A stretch of DNA of 16,718 nucleotides from Rhodoferax sp. (GTDB lineage: Bacteria > Pseudomonadota > Gammaproteobacteria > Burkholderiales > Burkholderiaceae_C): assembly GCA_018882485.1 (NCBI GenBank), contig VERU01000007.1, forward strand, positions 1-16,718, given 5' to 3'. Under the pieces are notes generated by a model that was not told the DNA's origin, did no database searches, and saw only the letters and a program-made list of their open reading frames with translations. Of the stretch, positions 7,028 to 14,180 are shown piece after piece. Both the position numbers and the translations under genes were made by a program. Every line of letters starts with the position of its first letter. The stretch's first letter is position 1.

Positions 7028-8458
7028 ATGACACGCCGATCCCTTGCCTTGACCCTGCTGGCCGCGGCGCTGGTGTTTGCCGCCAGCGCCGTGGCGCTGG
7101 CCCGCTGGTTCCCGCAGTCGTGGACCTTCGACGCTCACGCCGGGTTGCGCGAGATCCTGCGCGGCCTGCCAGGCCCGGCCGAGTCCGAAGCGCAAGGGGC
7201 GCGTCCGGGTTACCGGCATGTGGTGCGCCAGGTGGCGCCAACGGTGGTGGCCATCGTGGTGTCGGGGCTGCGGCCGCTCGAACCGACGCAGACAGCTGGC
7301 AGAGGCCGGACGCCAAAGGGACATGCCCCTTTCCAGAACCAGGGATCGGGCTTCATCCTGCACAGCGACGGCCTGATCATGACCAACGCGCATGTGGTCC
7401 GCGATGCCCTGCGCATCAGCGTGCGGCTGAAGGACCGCCGAACCTTCGATGCCACCCTGCTGGGCCTGGATACGGCGACGGACATCGCGCTGCTGCGCAT
7501 CCAGGCCAATGGATTGCCGGTGGTGACACTTGGAGACACCTCGGATCTGCAGGTGGGCGACCCGGTACTGGCCATCGGGTCGCCGTTCGGGCTGGAGCAA
7601 TCGGCCACCCAGGGCATCGTCAGTGCCATCGCCCGCTCCCTGCCCGGCGATGGGGTGGTTCCCTTCATCCAGACCGATGCGGCGGTCAACCCGGGCAGTT
7701 CCGGCGGCCCGCTGTTCAATGGCGACGGGCGCGTGATCGGTGTCAACGCGCAGATCTACTCCTACAGCGGGGGCTACCAGGGGATGTCGTTTGCCGTGCC
7801 CATCGGTCTGGCGCTGAGGGTCAAGGACCAGATCCTGCGCCTGGGACGGGCCTCGCATGCGCAACTGGGTGTGGCAGTGCAGGATCTGGATCAACGCCTG
7901 GCCGCGGCATTTCACCGCGAATCGGCCGAGGGCGTTCTGGTCGTTCTGGTGGCACCCGACAGCGCGGCCTCGGGGGCCGGACTTTCAGTGGGCGACCTGA
8001 TCACGCACTTCAACGAGGACCGGGTGCGGGATGGCGCCGATCTGGGCCGTCGCATCGGCGATGCCCTGCCCGGGCAATCGGTGCGTCTGTCGATCTGGCG
8101 CGACGGCAGGGCGCTGGCCCTGGTGGCGCAATTGGGACGGGTGCGTGAGCCGGAACAGCGGGCGCCACCGGCGCTGCTGGCCGTCCCGTCCGACGAAGGG
8201 CCCGGCCTGGCGCTGCGCGCACTCAGCGAGAACGAATTGGCAAGCTCCCAACTGCCCGGCGCGCTGGTGATCGAAAACGTGAGTGGTCCGGCCGCCCGGG
8301 CCGGTCTGCTGCCCGGCGACCTGCTGCTGGCGGTCAACAGCACCTGGGTCCGTGCGGTGGCGGATCTGCGGGCCGCCCTGGCCCGGCACCCGGATCCGGT
8401 GGCCCTGCTGGTTCAGCGTGGCGACGAGCGGCTGTTCATGCCCGCCGACCTGCGGTGA
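7028..8458 (+). CDS. HtrA/Do-family periplasmic serine protease with two PDZ domains
   Basis: DegP/DegQ/HtrA proteases act in the envelope on misfolded proteins. The 476-residue product starts with a hydrophobic stretch (about residues 5-24) that is a signal anchor or signal peptide. A trypsin-like domain carries the triad His122 (TNAHVV), Asp152 (TDIALLRI) and Ser225 (NPGSSGGP). PDZ1 begins near residue 280 (LGVAVQDL) and PDZ2 covers about 395-476 (GPAARAGLLPGDLLLAVN). Length and domain order are normal for the family. A proline/glycine-rich insert (PKGHAPFQNQGSG) lies before the catalytic domain, as is common. It is transcribed alone, divergent from nrdJ and convergent with the LysR gene. 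Whether it is the organism's main DegP or an accessory one cannot be decided here. Confidence 0.94.
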   Translation: MTRRSLALTLLAAALVFAASAVALARWFPQSWTFDAHAGLREILRGLPGPAESEAQGARPGYRHVVRQVAPTVVAIVVSGLRPLEPTQTAGRGRTPKGHAPFQNQGSGFILHSDGLIMTNAHVVRDALRISVRLKDRRTFDATLLGLDTATDIALLRIQANGLPVVTLGDTSDLQVGDPVLAIGSPFGLEQSATQGIVSAIARSLPGDGVVPFIQTDAAVNPGSSGGPLFNGDGRVIGVNAQIYSYSGGYQGMSFAVPIGLALRVKDQILRLGRASHAQLGVAVQDLDQRLAAAFHRESAEGVLVVLVAPDSAASGAGLSVGDLITHFNEDRVRDGADLGRRIGDALPGQSVRLSIWRDGRALALVAQLGRVREPEQRAPPALLAVPSDEGPGLALRALSENELASSQLPGALVIENVSGPAARAGLLPGDLLLAVNSTWVRAVADLRAALARHPDPVALLVQRGDERLFMPADLR

Positions 8459-8480
8459 GCGGCCGGCAGCCGGTCACCGC
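8452..8480. terminator. Possible bidirectional terminator between htrA and lysR
   Basis: GCGGTGA (8452-8458) pairs with TCACCGC (8474-8480); inside, CCGG/CCGG adds a short inner stem with an unpaired GCGG on one side. The htrA stop (8456-8458) lies in the left arm and the lysR stop (8474-8476) in the right arm. No U-tract follows on either strand, so termination efficiency is uncertain. Confidence 0.5.
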
Positions 8481-9403
8481 GCCAGATGCGCCTGCCGCAG
8501 ACAGTCCAGAAAAGCGCGGGTCACACGGGTGGGCTGCGGCGAGCGTCGCACGATGCTGAAAAAGCGGCACTCGTACCGGAAACGGGCAGGGTGGACGGCC
8601 CGCATCAGCCCGTCGCGCACAAAGCCCTGGGCGTAATGGTCGGGCAGGAATCCGAGGTACCGACCCGACAGGATCAGCGTGGCAATCGATTCCTGGTCGA
8701 AGCCGGTGGCCCGCCGGGGCAGACGCCGCAACTGGCTCAGGGCCATGTTGGGCGAGTGGTCGCCCAGGCCGGCAAAGGGATGCTGGCGCAGGCTCTCCCA
8801 ATCCAGGGTGGCGTCGTCTGCGGTGTACAGAGGATGCCGTGCCGCGCAGTACAGCAACATGGTCTCGTCAAACAGGGCCTCGTAGGCCAGGGTGCCCGAA
8901 TCCCGGTGACCCGGGATGACGCCGAGCTGGAACTGGCCATCGAGCACGCCCCGCTCGATGGCGATCAGGGTGGAGACATGCAACTGCAGGTGGACCTCGG
9001 GCGCCCGTTCAGTGAAACGGGCTATGGCTTCGTGGATGCGGGCGGCCGGGTTGCTGGCGGTCTTGTCAAACACAGCCAGGTGCAGCGGCCCGCCCATGCG
9101 CTGGTGGATGTCGTCCACGCTCTGGCGGAAGGCCTCGGCCCCGGCCAGCAGCCGCAGGGTCTCGGCATAAATGCGTTCGCCCTCGGGCGTGAGGGCAAAG
9201 CCGGCGCGCCCGCGCCGGCACAGCAGCAGCCCCAGCCGGGTCTCCAGGTCCTTGATGTGGCGGCTGACGGTGGAAGTGCCGATGTTCAGCTCGAGTTCGG
9301 CTGCGGCCATGCCACCGCATTCGACGACGCTCTTGAACACCCGCAGCAGACGGATGTCCATGTCGCTGATCTGACCCAGCGAAGCGGGTGTTTTCACTTT
9401 CAT
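8474..9403 (-). CDS. LysR-family transcriptional regulator
   Basis: This is a 309-residue LysR-type regulator. The N-terminal winged helix-turn-helix is clear (MDIRLLRVFKSVVECGGMAAAELELNIGTSTVSRHIKDLETRLG, about residues 15-58, with LTPEGERIYAETLRLL after it). An effector-binding domain follows from about residue 100. The start at 9403 is the first in-frame ATG inside the AT-rich promoter; an alternative ATG at 9361 begins directly with MDIRLL, and neither has a strong Shine-Dalgarno. It is divergent from the beta-alanine transaminase gene, the typical layout for a LysR that controls the adjacent operon and itself. The likely inducer is beta-alanine or a related omega-amino acid; this is inference from context. 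Confidence 0.92.
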   Translation of the reverse strand: MKVKTPASLGQISDMDIRLLRVFKSVVECGGMAAAELELNIGTSTVSRHIKDLETRLGLLLCRRGRAGFALTPEGERIYAETLRLLAGAEAFRQSVDDIHQRMGGPLHLAVFDKTASNPAARIHEAIARFTERAPEVHLQLHVSTLIAIERGVLDGQFQLGVIPGHRDSGTLAYEALFDETMLLYCAARHPLYTADDATLDWESLRQHPFAGLGDHSPNMALSQLRRLPRRATGFDQESIATLILSGRYLGFLPDHYAQGFVRDGLMRAVHPARFRYECRFFSIVRRSPQPTRVTRAFLDCLRQAHLAR

Positions 9404-9541
9404 AAATCGGCAAGCAAGCGGTGATACATTTACATTTATAAGAGTAACAGCTCCCGTCACAATGCAGTCCGTCCGCGGGCTCGCCACCGCTCGTCTTGCC
9501 GGCCGGCGCCCCGTTCCCACCCGCACACCCGGAGGTCCCCG
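9404..9541. promoter_or_regulatory. Divergent lysR / transaminase promoter region
   Basis: This 138-base intergenic region includes an AT-rich island (9424-9447) that stands out from the GC-rich surroundings. It holds an imperfect dyad TTAC-N10-GTAA (9430-9447) and TATAAG/TATAAA-like -10 elements on both strands. A clear GGAGG at 9531-9535 lies 6 bases before the transaminase ATG. The dyad is a candidate LysR site but does not match T-N11-A symmetry exactly. Confidence 0.45.
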
Positions 9542-10891
9542 ATGAACATGAACGATGCCCAAGGCCTGCAACAGCCGCGTCTCGACGCCGCCTGGCTGGA
9601 TGCGCACTGGATGCCCTACACCGGCAACCGCGATTTCAAGGCCAACCCGCGCATGCTGGTGGCAGCCAAAGGCTGCTACTTCACCGACGTCGACGGCCGG
9701 CAGATCTTCGACGGCCTGTCGGGCCTGTGGTGCACCGGTCTGGGCCATGGCCGCACCGAACTGGTGGAAGCCGTCACGCGGCAGATGAGCACGCTCGACT
9801 ACTCACCGGCCTTCCAGTTCGGACATCCGCTGTCCTTCGCGCTGGCCAACAAGATCAAGGAGCTCACGCCCGCCGGGCTGGATCATGTGTTCTTCACCGG
9901 CTCGGGCTCGGAATCGGCCGACACCTCGCTCAAGATGGCGCGCGCCTACTGGCGTGCCAAGGGCCAGGCCAGCAAGACCCGGCTGATCGGCCGCGAGAAG
10001 GGCTACCACGGCGTCAATTTCGGCGGCATCTCGGTGGGCGGCATCGTGGCCAACCGCAAGATGTTCGGCCAGACGATCGAAGCCGATCACCTGCCCCACA
10101 CGCAGCTCGCCAGCAACGCGTTCTCGCGCGGGATGCCCGAAAAAGGCGCCGACCTCGCCGACGAGCTGTTGCGCCTGATTGCGCTGCACGATGCCTCCAA
10201 CATCGCGGCGGTCATCGTGGAGCCCATGTCCGGCTCCGCCGGGGTGATCGTGCCGCCGGTGGGCTACCTGCAACGCCTGCGCGACATCTGCACCGCCAAC
10301 AACATCCTGCTGATCTTCGACGAGGTGATCACCGGTTTCGGCCGCATGGGGGCCTACACCGGGGCAGAAGCCTTCGGCGTCACACCCGACATCATGAATG
10401 TGGCCAAGCAGATCACCAACGGCACCCAGCCACTGGGCGCCGTGCTCGCCAGCAAGGAGATCTACGACACCTTCATGGCCGCCGGCGGACCATCCTACAT
10501 GCTGGAGTTCGCGCACGGCTACACCTACTCGGCGCACCCGGTCCCCTGCGCCGTCGGTCTGGCCGCTCTGGACCTTCTGGTGCGCGAGACCGCGATCGAG
10601 CGCGTGCAGGCACTCGCGCCCCACTTCGAGCGCGCGGTGCACAGCCTCAAAGGCTGCAAGCATGTGACCGACATCCGCAACTACGGCCTGGCTGCGGGCT
10701 TCACGCTGGCAGCCTATCCGGGCGAGCCGGCCCGCCGTCCCTACGAGATCGCGATGGCGATGTTCAGGAAGGGGTTCTACGTGCGCTATGGCGGCGATAC
10801 CATCCAGCTCGCGCCCCCCTTCATCAGCACACCGGCGCAAATCGATACCCTGATCGACGCGCTGGGCGAAACCTTCAACGCCCTCGGCTGA
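9542..10891 (+). CDS. bauA: Omega-amino acid (beta-alanine):pyruvate transaminase, class III
   Basis: This PLP enzyme moves the amino group of beta-alanine to pyruvate, giving malonate semialdehyde and alanine. The 449-residue protein closely follows the Pseudomonas omega-amino acid:pyruvate transaminases (about 448 residues). It has the N-terminal WMPYTGNRDFKANPRMLVAAKG, DGLSGLWCTGLGHGR, FFTGSGSESADTSLKMARAYW, GREKGYHGVNFGGISVGG, VEPMSGSAGVIVPPVGYLQ, Asp260 in FDEVITGFGR, and the PLP-lysine Lys289 in NVAKQITNG. A strong GGAGG precedes the ATG. The semialdehyde product is the substrate of the dehydrogenase encoded 63 bases downstream, so the two form one catabolic route, probably induced through the divergent LysR gene. 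Confidence 0.94.
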   Translation: MNMNDAQGLQQPRLDAAWLDAHWMPYTGNRDFKANPRMLVAAKGCYFTDVDGRQIFDGLSGLWCTGLGHGRTELVEAVTRQMSTLDYSPAFQFGHPLSFALANKIKELTPAGLDHVFFTGSGSESADTSLKMARAYWRAKGQASKTRLIGREKGYHGVNFGGISVGGIVANRKMFGQTIEADHLPHTQLASNAFSRGMPEKGADLADELLRLIALHDASNIAAVIVEPMSGSAGVIVPPVGYLQRLRDICTANNILLIFDEVITGFGRMGAYTGAEAFGVTPDIMNVAKQITNGTQPLGAVLASKEIYDTFMAAGGPSYMLEFAHGYTYSAHPVPCAVGLAALDLLVRETAIERVQALAPHFERAVHSLKGCKHVTDIRNYGLAAGFTLAAYPGEPARRPYEIAMAMFRKGFYVRYGGDTIQLAPPFISTPAQIDTLIDALGETFNALG

Positions 10892-10906
10892 ACGCCCCAG
10901 CGGTCG

Positions 10907-10924
10907 CGGCGGTTCCTTCCGCCG
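10907..10924 (+). other. Short hairpin in transaminase-dehydrogenase spacer
   Basis: CGGCGG (10907-10912) pairs with CCGCCG (10919-10924) around the 6-base loop TTCCTT, and a TTTT run occurs 16 bases later. It could tune the relative expression of the two genes by partial termination or RNA stabilisation. It is small enough to be chance in GC-rich DNA. Confidence 0.3.
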
Positions 10925-10954
10925 GCGACTGGCACATCTTTTCGGATAGCACCC

Positions 10955-12460
10955 ATGTCCCAACTCCCCACCATCAGCCATTGGATCGATGGCCGTTCGA
11001 CCTCAGGCGGGCAGCGTCTGCAGGAAGTCTTCAATCCCGCCACTGGAAAGGCCGAGAAGCAGGTGCTGCTGGCCGACAAGGCCACGGTGGAGCAGGCCAT
11101 TGCCAGCGCCCAGGCCGCCTACCCAGCCTGGCGGGCTACCCCCCCACTCAAGCGGGCCCGGGTGATGAGCAACCTGAAAGTGCTGCTGGAACAGCACGCC
11201 GAGGAGCTGTGCGCCCTGGTCACGGCCGAACACGGCAAGGTGCTGGCCGATGCGCTGGGCGAGCTGCAGCGCGGCATCGAGAACGTGGAATACGCCAGCT
11301 ACGCGCCCGAGCTGCTCAAGGGCGAGCACAGCAAGAACGTAGGACCGGCCATCGACTCCTGGAGCGAATTCCAGGCGCTGGGTGTCACCGCCGGCATCAC
11401 GCCGTTCAACTTTCCGGTGATGGTGCCGCTGTGGATGTGGCCCATGGCTGTGGCCTGCGGCAACACCTTTGTGCTCAAACCGTCCGAGCGCGACCCCAGC
11501 AGCGCACTGCGCGTGGCCGAACTGGCGCTGCAGGCTGGCCTGCCGCCGGGCGTGCTGAATGTGGTGCAGGGCGACAAGGAATCGGTGGACACGCTGCTGA
11601 CCGATCCGCGCGTGAAAGCCGTCAGTTTTGTCGGCTCGACACCGATTGCCGAATACGTGTACGCCACCGGCTGTGCCGCCGGCAAGCGGGTGCAGGCCCT
11701 GGGCGGCGCCAAGAACCACGCGGTGGTGATGCCCGACGCCGATGTGGCCAATGCGGTGAGCGCCATGATGGGTGCGGCCTTCGGCTCCTGCGGCGAGCGC
11801 TGCATGGCAGTGCCACTCATCGTGGCGGTGGGCGACACAACGGCCGACGCCATGATCGCCGGTCTGAAGGCCGAGATCGCCAGGATGAAGGTGGGCCCCG
11901 GCACCGATCCAGCCAACGACATGGGCCCGCTGGTGACCCGGCCACACTTTGAAAAGGTGCGGGCCTATGTCGACCGCGGCGTGGCCGAAGGCGCCACCCT
12001 GCTGGTGGACGGGCGCGGTGTGAAAGTGCCCGGTCATGAAGAGGGCTACTTCCTGGGCCCCTGCCTGTTTGACCACGTCAAGCCCGGAATGACCATCTAC
12101 CAGGAAGAGATCTTCGGCCCGGTGCTGGGCATCGTGCGGGTGCAGACGCTGCAGCAGGCCATGGACCTGATCAACACCCACGAATACGGCAACGGCACCT
12201 GCATCTTCACCCGCGATGGCGAAGCGGCGCGCTACTTCACCGACAACATCCTGGTCGGCATGGTCGGCGTGAACGTGCCGCTGCCGGTCCCGGTGGCCTA
12301 CCACTCATTTGGCGGCTGGAAACGCAGCCTGTTTGGCGACCTGCACGCCTACGGACCCGATGCCGTGCGCTTCTACACCAAGCGCAAGACCATCACGCAG
12401 CGCTGGCCCTCAGCCGGCGTGCGCGAGGGCGCGGTATTCAGCTTCCCGAGCAACCGCTGA
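10955..12460 (+). CDS. mmsA: CoA-acylating (methyl)malonate-semialdehyde dehydrogenase
   Basis: The enzyme oxidises malonate or methylmalonate semialdehyde with NAD and CoA, releasing CO2 and giving acetyl- or propionyl-CoA. The 501-residue product has the family traits: GVTAGITPFNFPVMVPLWMWP, NTFVLKPSERDPSS, the cofactor loop FVGSTPIAEYVY (Gly227), GGAKNH in place of the general-base glutamate motif of hydrolytic aldehyde dehydrogenases, and catalytic Cys283 in GERCMA. Further landmarks are YQEEIFGPVLGIVRV and the C-terminal FGGWKRSLFGDLHAYG. It follows the transaminase, so malonate semialdehyde from beta-alanine is the likely substrate, and bauC would be the functional name by analogy with Pseudomonas. 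A role in valine or inositol breakdown is possible as well. Confidence 0.93.
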   Translation: MSQLPTISHWIDGRSTSGGQRLQEVFNPATGKAEKQVLLADKATVEQAIASAQAAYPAWRATPPLKRARVMSNLKVLLEQHAEELCALVTAEHGKVLADALGELQRGIENVEYASYAPELLKGEHSKNVGPAIDSWSEFQALGVTAGITPFNFPVMVPLWMWPMAVACGNTFVLKPSERDPSSALRVAELALQAGLPPGVLNVVQGDKESVDTLLTDPRVKAVSFVGSTPIAEYVYATGCAAGKRVQALGGAKNHAVVMPDADVANAVSAMMGAAFGSCGERCMAVPLIVAVGDTTADAMIAGLKAEIARMKVGPGTDPANDMGPLVTRPHFEKVRAYVDRGVAEGATLLVDGRGVKVPGHEEGYFLGPCLFDHVKPGMTIYQEEIFGPVLGIVRVQTLQQAMDLINTHEYGNGTCIFTRDGEAARYFTDNILVGMVGVNVPLPVPVAYHSFGGWKRSLFGDLHAYGPDAVRFYTKRKTITQRWPSAGVREGAVFSFPSNR

Positions 12461-12485
12461 GGTCGCAGGCGGGCCTGGGCCCCAC

Positions 12486-13409
12486 ATGGGCATCAGCCAG
12501 TACATCCGGGAGATCGGACGGGGCCGGGACGGTTCGCGCGATCTGACGCAGGATCAGGCCTGCGATCTCTGGGGCCGGCTGCTCGATGGCCACGTGAGCG
12601 ATCTTGAGATCGGGGCCTTCTGCGTGGCGATGCGGATCAAAGGGGAAACGCCCGCCGAAATGAGTGGCTTTCTGCAAGCCACCCGCGAGCGCCTGGCGCT
12701 GATCGATCATGCCGGCGGCCCCCCGGTCGTGCTGCCGAGCTACAACGGCTCCCGCAAGTTGCCGGTGCTCACCCCTTTGCTCGGCATGCTGCTGGCGGCG
12801 CGGGGTGTGCCAGTGGTGATGCACGGTACGCCGACCGATTCGGTACGGGTCCACACCCCGGAGGTGTTGGCCTTGCTGGGGGTTGCGGCGCGCGGCGACA
12901 CCCGCAGCGTGGCCGCAGGTGAACTGGCCTGGTTCCCGACCGGCCTGCTGTGCCCGGGCCTGCAGCGGCTGCTGGAAGTGCGGCAGGTTGTCGGACTTCG
13001 CAATCCGGCCCACAGCCTGGTCAAGCGGCTCAATCCCTGCCGCGGTCGCGCCCTGGTGATCGGCAGCTACACCCACCCCGAATACGCGGTGTCCATGGCA
13101 GCGACCTTCGAGCGCACCGGGGCCGACGCGCTGCTGCTGCGAGGCACCGAGGGCGAGCCCGTGGCAGATCCCCGACGGCAGCCCCAGATGGAGGCGTTCC
13201 TGGGCGGCAAGCGCCGGCTGCTGCAGGCGGCCCTGCCCGGAAGCCTCGTGTCCATTCCGGAACTGCCACCACCCGATGCGCCGTCCACCGCCCGCTACAC
13301 GCGGGCCGTGCTCGACGGCCAGTCGCCGGTGCCTGCGCCGCTGGCCATGCAGGTGGCGCAGATCCTGCAGGTGCGGCAGGCGCTGCTCGGCGGCTCGTCG
13401 ATCACCTGA
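12486..13409 (+). CDS. ybiB: YbiB/TrpD2-family protein
   Basis: This is a 307-residue member of the TrpD2/YbiB group, relatives of anthranilate phosphoribosyltransferase that bind nucleic acid rather than make tryptophan intermediates. The N-terminal helical domain is MGISQYIREIGRGRDGSRDLTQDQACDLWGRLLDG, with the MRIKGETPAEMSGFL segment. A catalytic-like domain follows (LPSYNGSRKLPVLTPLLGMLLAARGVPVVMHG) in which the glycine-rich GTGGD loop of true TrpD is absent. GTEGEPVADPRRQP is also typical of the group. The ATG 25 bases after mmsA gives the family N-terminus; the longer frame overlapping mmsA is rejected. Close spacing suggests it may be co-transcribed, but a metabolic link with beta-alanine is not evident. 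Confidence 0.87.
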   Translation: MGISQYIREIGRGRDGSRDLTQDQACDLWGRLLDGHVSDLEIGAFCVAMRIKGETPAEMSGFLQATRERLALIDHAGGPPVVLPSYNGSRKLPVLTPLLGMLLAARGVPVVMHGTPTDSVRVHTPEVLALLGVAARGDTRSVAAGELAWFPTGLLCPGLQRLLEVRQVVGLRNPAHSLVKRLNPCRGRALVIGSYTHPEYAVSMAATFERTGADALLLRGTEGEPVADPRRQPQMEAFLGGKRRLLQAALPGSLVSIPELPPPDAPSTARYTRAVLDGQSPVPAPLAMQVAQILQVRQALLGGSSIT

Positions 13410-13420
13410 AACGGGCAACC

Positions 13421-13460
13421 CCGGCTGCAGGAGTGGGCGGCACTGCGCCTCAGCTGCCGG
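13421..13460. terminator. Possible terminator hairpin between ybiB and DUF2892 gene
   Basis: The outer arms CCGGC (13421-13425) and GCCGG (13456-13460), with further interrupted pairing, enclose an inner GGCG/CGCC stem. The DUF2892 stop codon (13450-13452) lies inside. The stem is imperfect and there is no T-run, so the call rests mainly on its position between convergent genes. Confidence 0.3.
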
Positions 13461-13659
13461 CGGGCACGCCAACCTTGCGCAGGATGACTTCCATCAGGCA
13501 CCAGCGCGTCAGGGCGCTTTGCAGCAGGTTGACCCCCACGAAGGCCGTGAAGGCCAGCCACCAGGAGCTCAGGAACAAGGGGCTGCCCGGAATGCCCAGG
13601 GCAAGCGACAGAAGAACGAATGCGCCGGCAATCAGCCGGACGAGTTGCCAGGATTTCAT
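13450..13659 (-). CDS. Small DUF2892 (YgaP-like) inner membrane protein
   Basis: This 69-residue protein has two hydrophobic segments (about residues 7-26 with LIAGAFVLLSLALGI, and 32-49 with WWLAFTAFVGVNLLQSA). It ends with the LTRWCLMEVILRKVGV pattern of DUF2892, the membrane domain found alone or fused to rhodanese in E. coli YgaP. No rhodanese domain is attached here. The ATG at 13659 lies 2 bases after the arsR stop, with GAAAGG upstream as ribosome binding site, so it is the second gene of an arsR operon. Longer open reading upstream is out of context and overlaps arsR. The E. coli ygaV-ygaP pair is a direct parallel. Confidence 0.85.
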   Translation of the reverse strand: MKSWQLVRLIAGAFVLLSLALGIPGSPLFLSSWWLAFTAFVGVNLLQSALTRWCLMEVILRKVGVPAGS

Positions 13660-13661
13660 GG

Positions 13662-14072
13662 TCAGGGCCTTTCGGAAGATGCGCCACCGGTGAATACCGA
13701 GCGCCGGGAAGCCGAGCGCTCGAGGTGGCGGGCGATGTTCCCGCACACCAGGTCGCACAGCGAAAAAATCATGTCGTCCGCAATCCGGTAGTACACGCTG
13801 GTGCCGCGACCCTCGCGCGCCACCACACCCTGCTTGCTCATCAGCGAGAGGTGGCGCGACACGTTGGCCACCGAGTGGCCCGATCGCAAGGCCAGATCGC
13901 CCACATTGCACTCCCCCTGACGCAACAGGCTCAGGATGTGCAGCCGGGTGGGTTCGGCCAGCATCTGGAAATAGGCGGCCACCTCTGCCAGCGCCTCAGG
14001 TGGCAAGGCATCGATCGCCGAGGCAGGCTGCACGAGCGGGGTGGACGTGGCGGTCAAGGGCTGGGCCATCAT
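13662..14072 (-). CDS. ArsR/SmtB-family repressor
   Basis: This winged-helix repressor has 136 residues from ATG 14072 (next codon also ATG; an upstream TTG at 14135 would leave almost no promoter and is disfavoured). The core reads LAEPTRLHILSLL, GECNVGDLALRSGHSVANVSRHLSLMSKQGVV and GRGTSVYYRIAD. Counted from 14072, cysteines lie at 55 (GECNVG) and at 106 and 110 (SLCDLVCG). This is a plausible metal or thiol/persulfide sensing set, but it does not match the ELCVCDL arsenic or SmtB alpha-5 motifs exactly. It is translated ahead of the DUF2892 gene and is divergent from an efflux operon, which it probably represses through the palindrome at 14138. Confidence 0.9.
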   Translation of the reverse strand: MMAQPLTATSTPLVQPASAIDALPPEALAEVAAYFQMLAEPTRLHILSLLRQGECNVGDLALRSGHSVANVSRHLSLMSKQGVVAREGRGTSVYYRIADDMIFSLCDLVCGNIARHLERSASRRSVFTGGASSERP

Positions 14073-14180
14073 GGCTGGAGTAGGGACCTGAAAAAAGTCA
14101 TCGTCGATCACGGATTTGAGTGTATCATACTTCAATTATTCAATTGAATGTGCAACAACACAAATATGGCAGGTGATCTG
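14073..14180. promoter_or_regulatory. Divergent arsR / efflux promoter and operator
   Basis: This AT-rich 108-base gap contains the perfect 12-base palindrome ATTCAATTGAAT (14138-14149). Toward arsR, TATGAT (revcomp of 14123-14128) is a good -10 box close to the palindrome. Toward the pump genes, TTGAGT (14116-14121) and TTCAAT (14139-14144) are a weak -35/-10 pair 17 bases apart that would overlap the palindrome. A dimeric ArsR repressor bound there could block both promoters. Confidence 0.6.

Noticed and set aside
6825..7316. 164-residue N-terminal extension of nrdJ
   Set aside because: It would cross the divergent promoter and overlap htrA, and its Arg/Pro/Ala-rich translation is unlike an ATP-cone; ATG 6824 is a better start.
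9496..11952. 818-codon plus-strand frame over the transaminase and dehydrogenase genes
   Set aside because: It is out of frame with two clearly conserved enzymes and its translation has no recognisable motif.
14073..14135. TTG start for arsR at 14135
   Set aside because: It would leave almost no promoter, put the palindrome's flank in coding sequence and add 21 residues outside the conserved fold.
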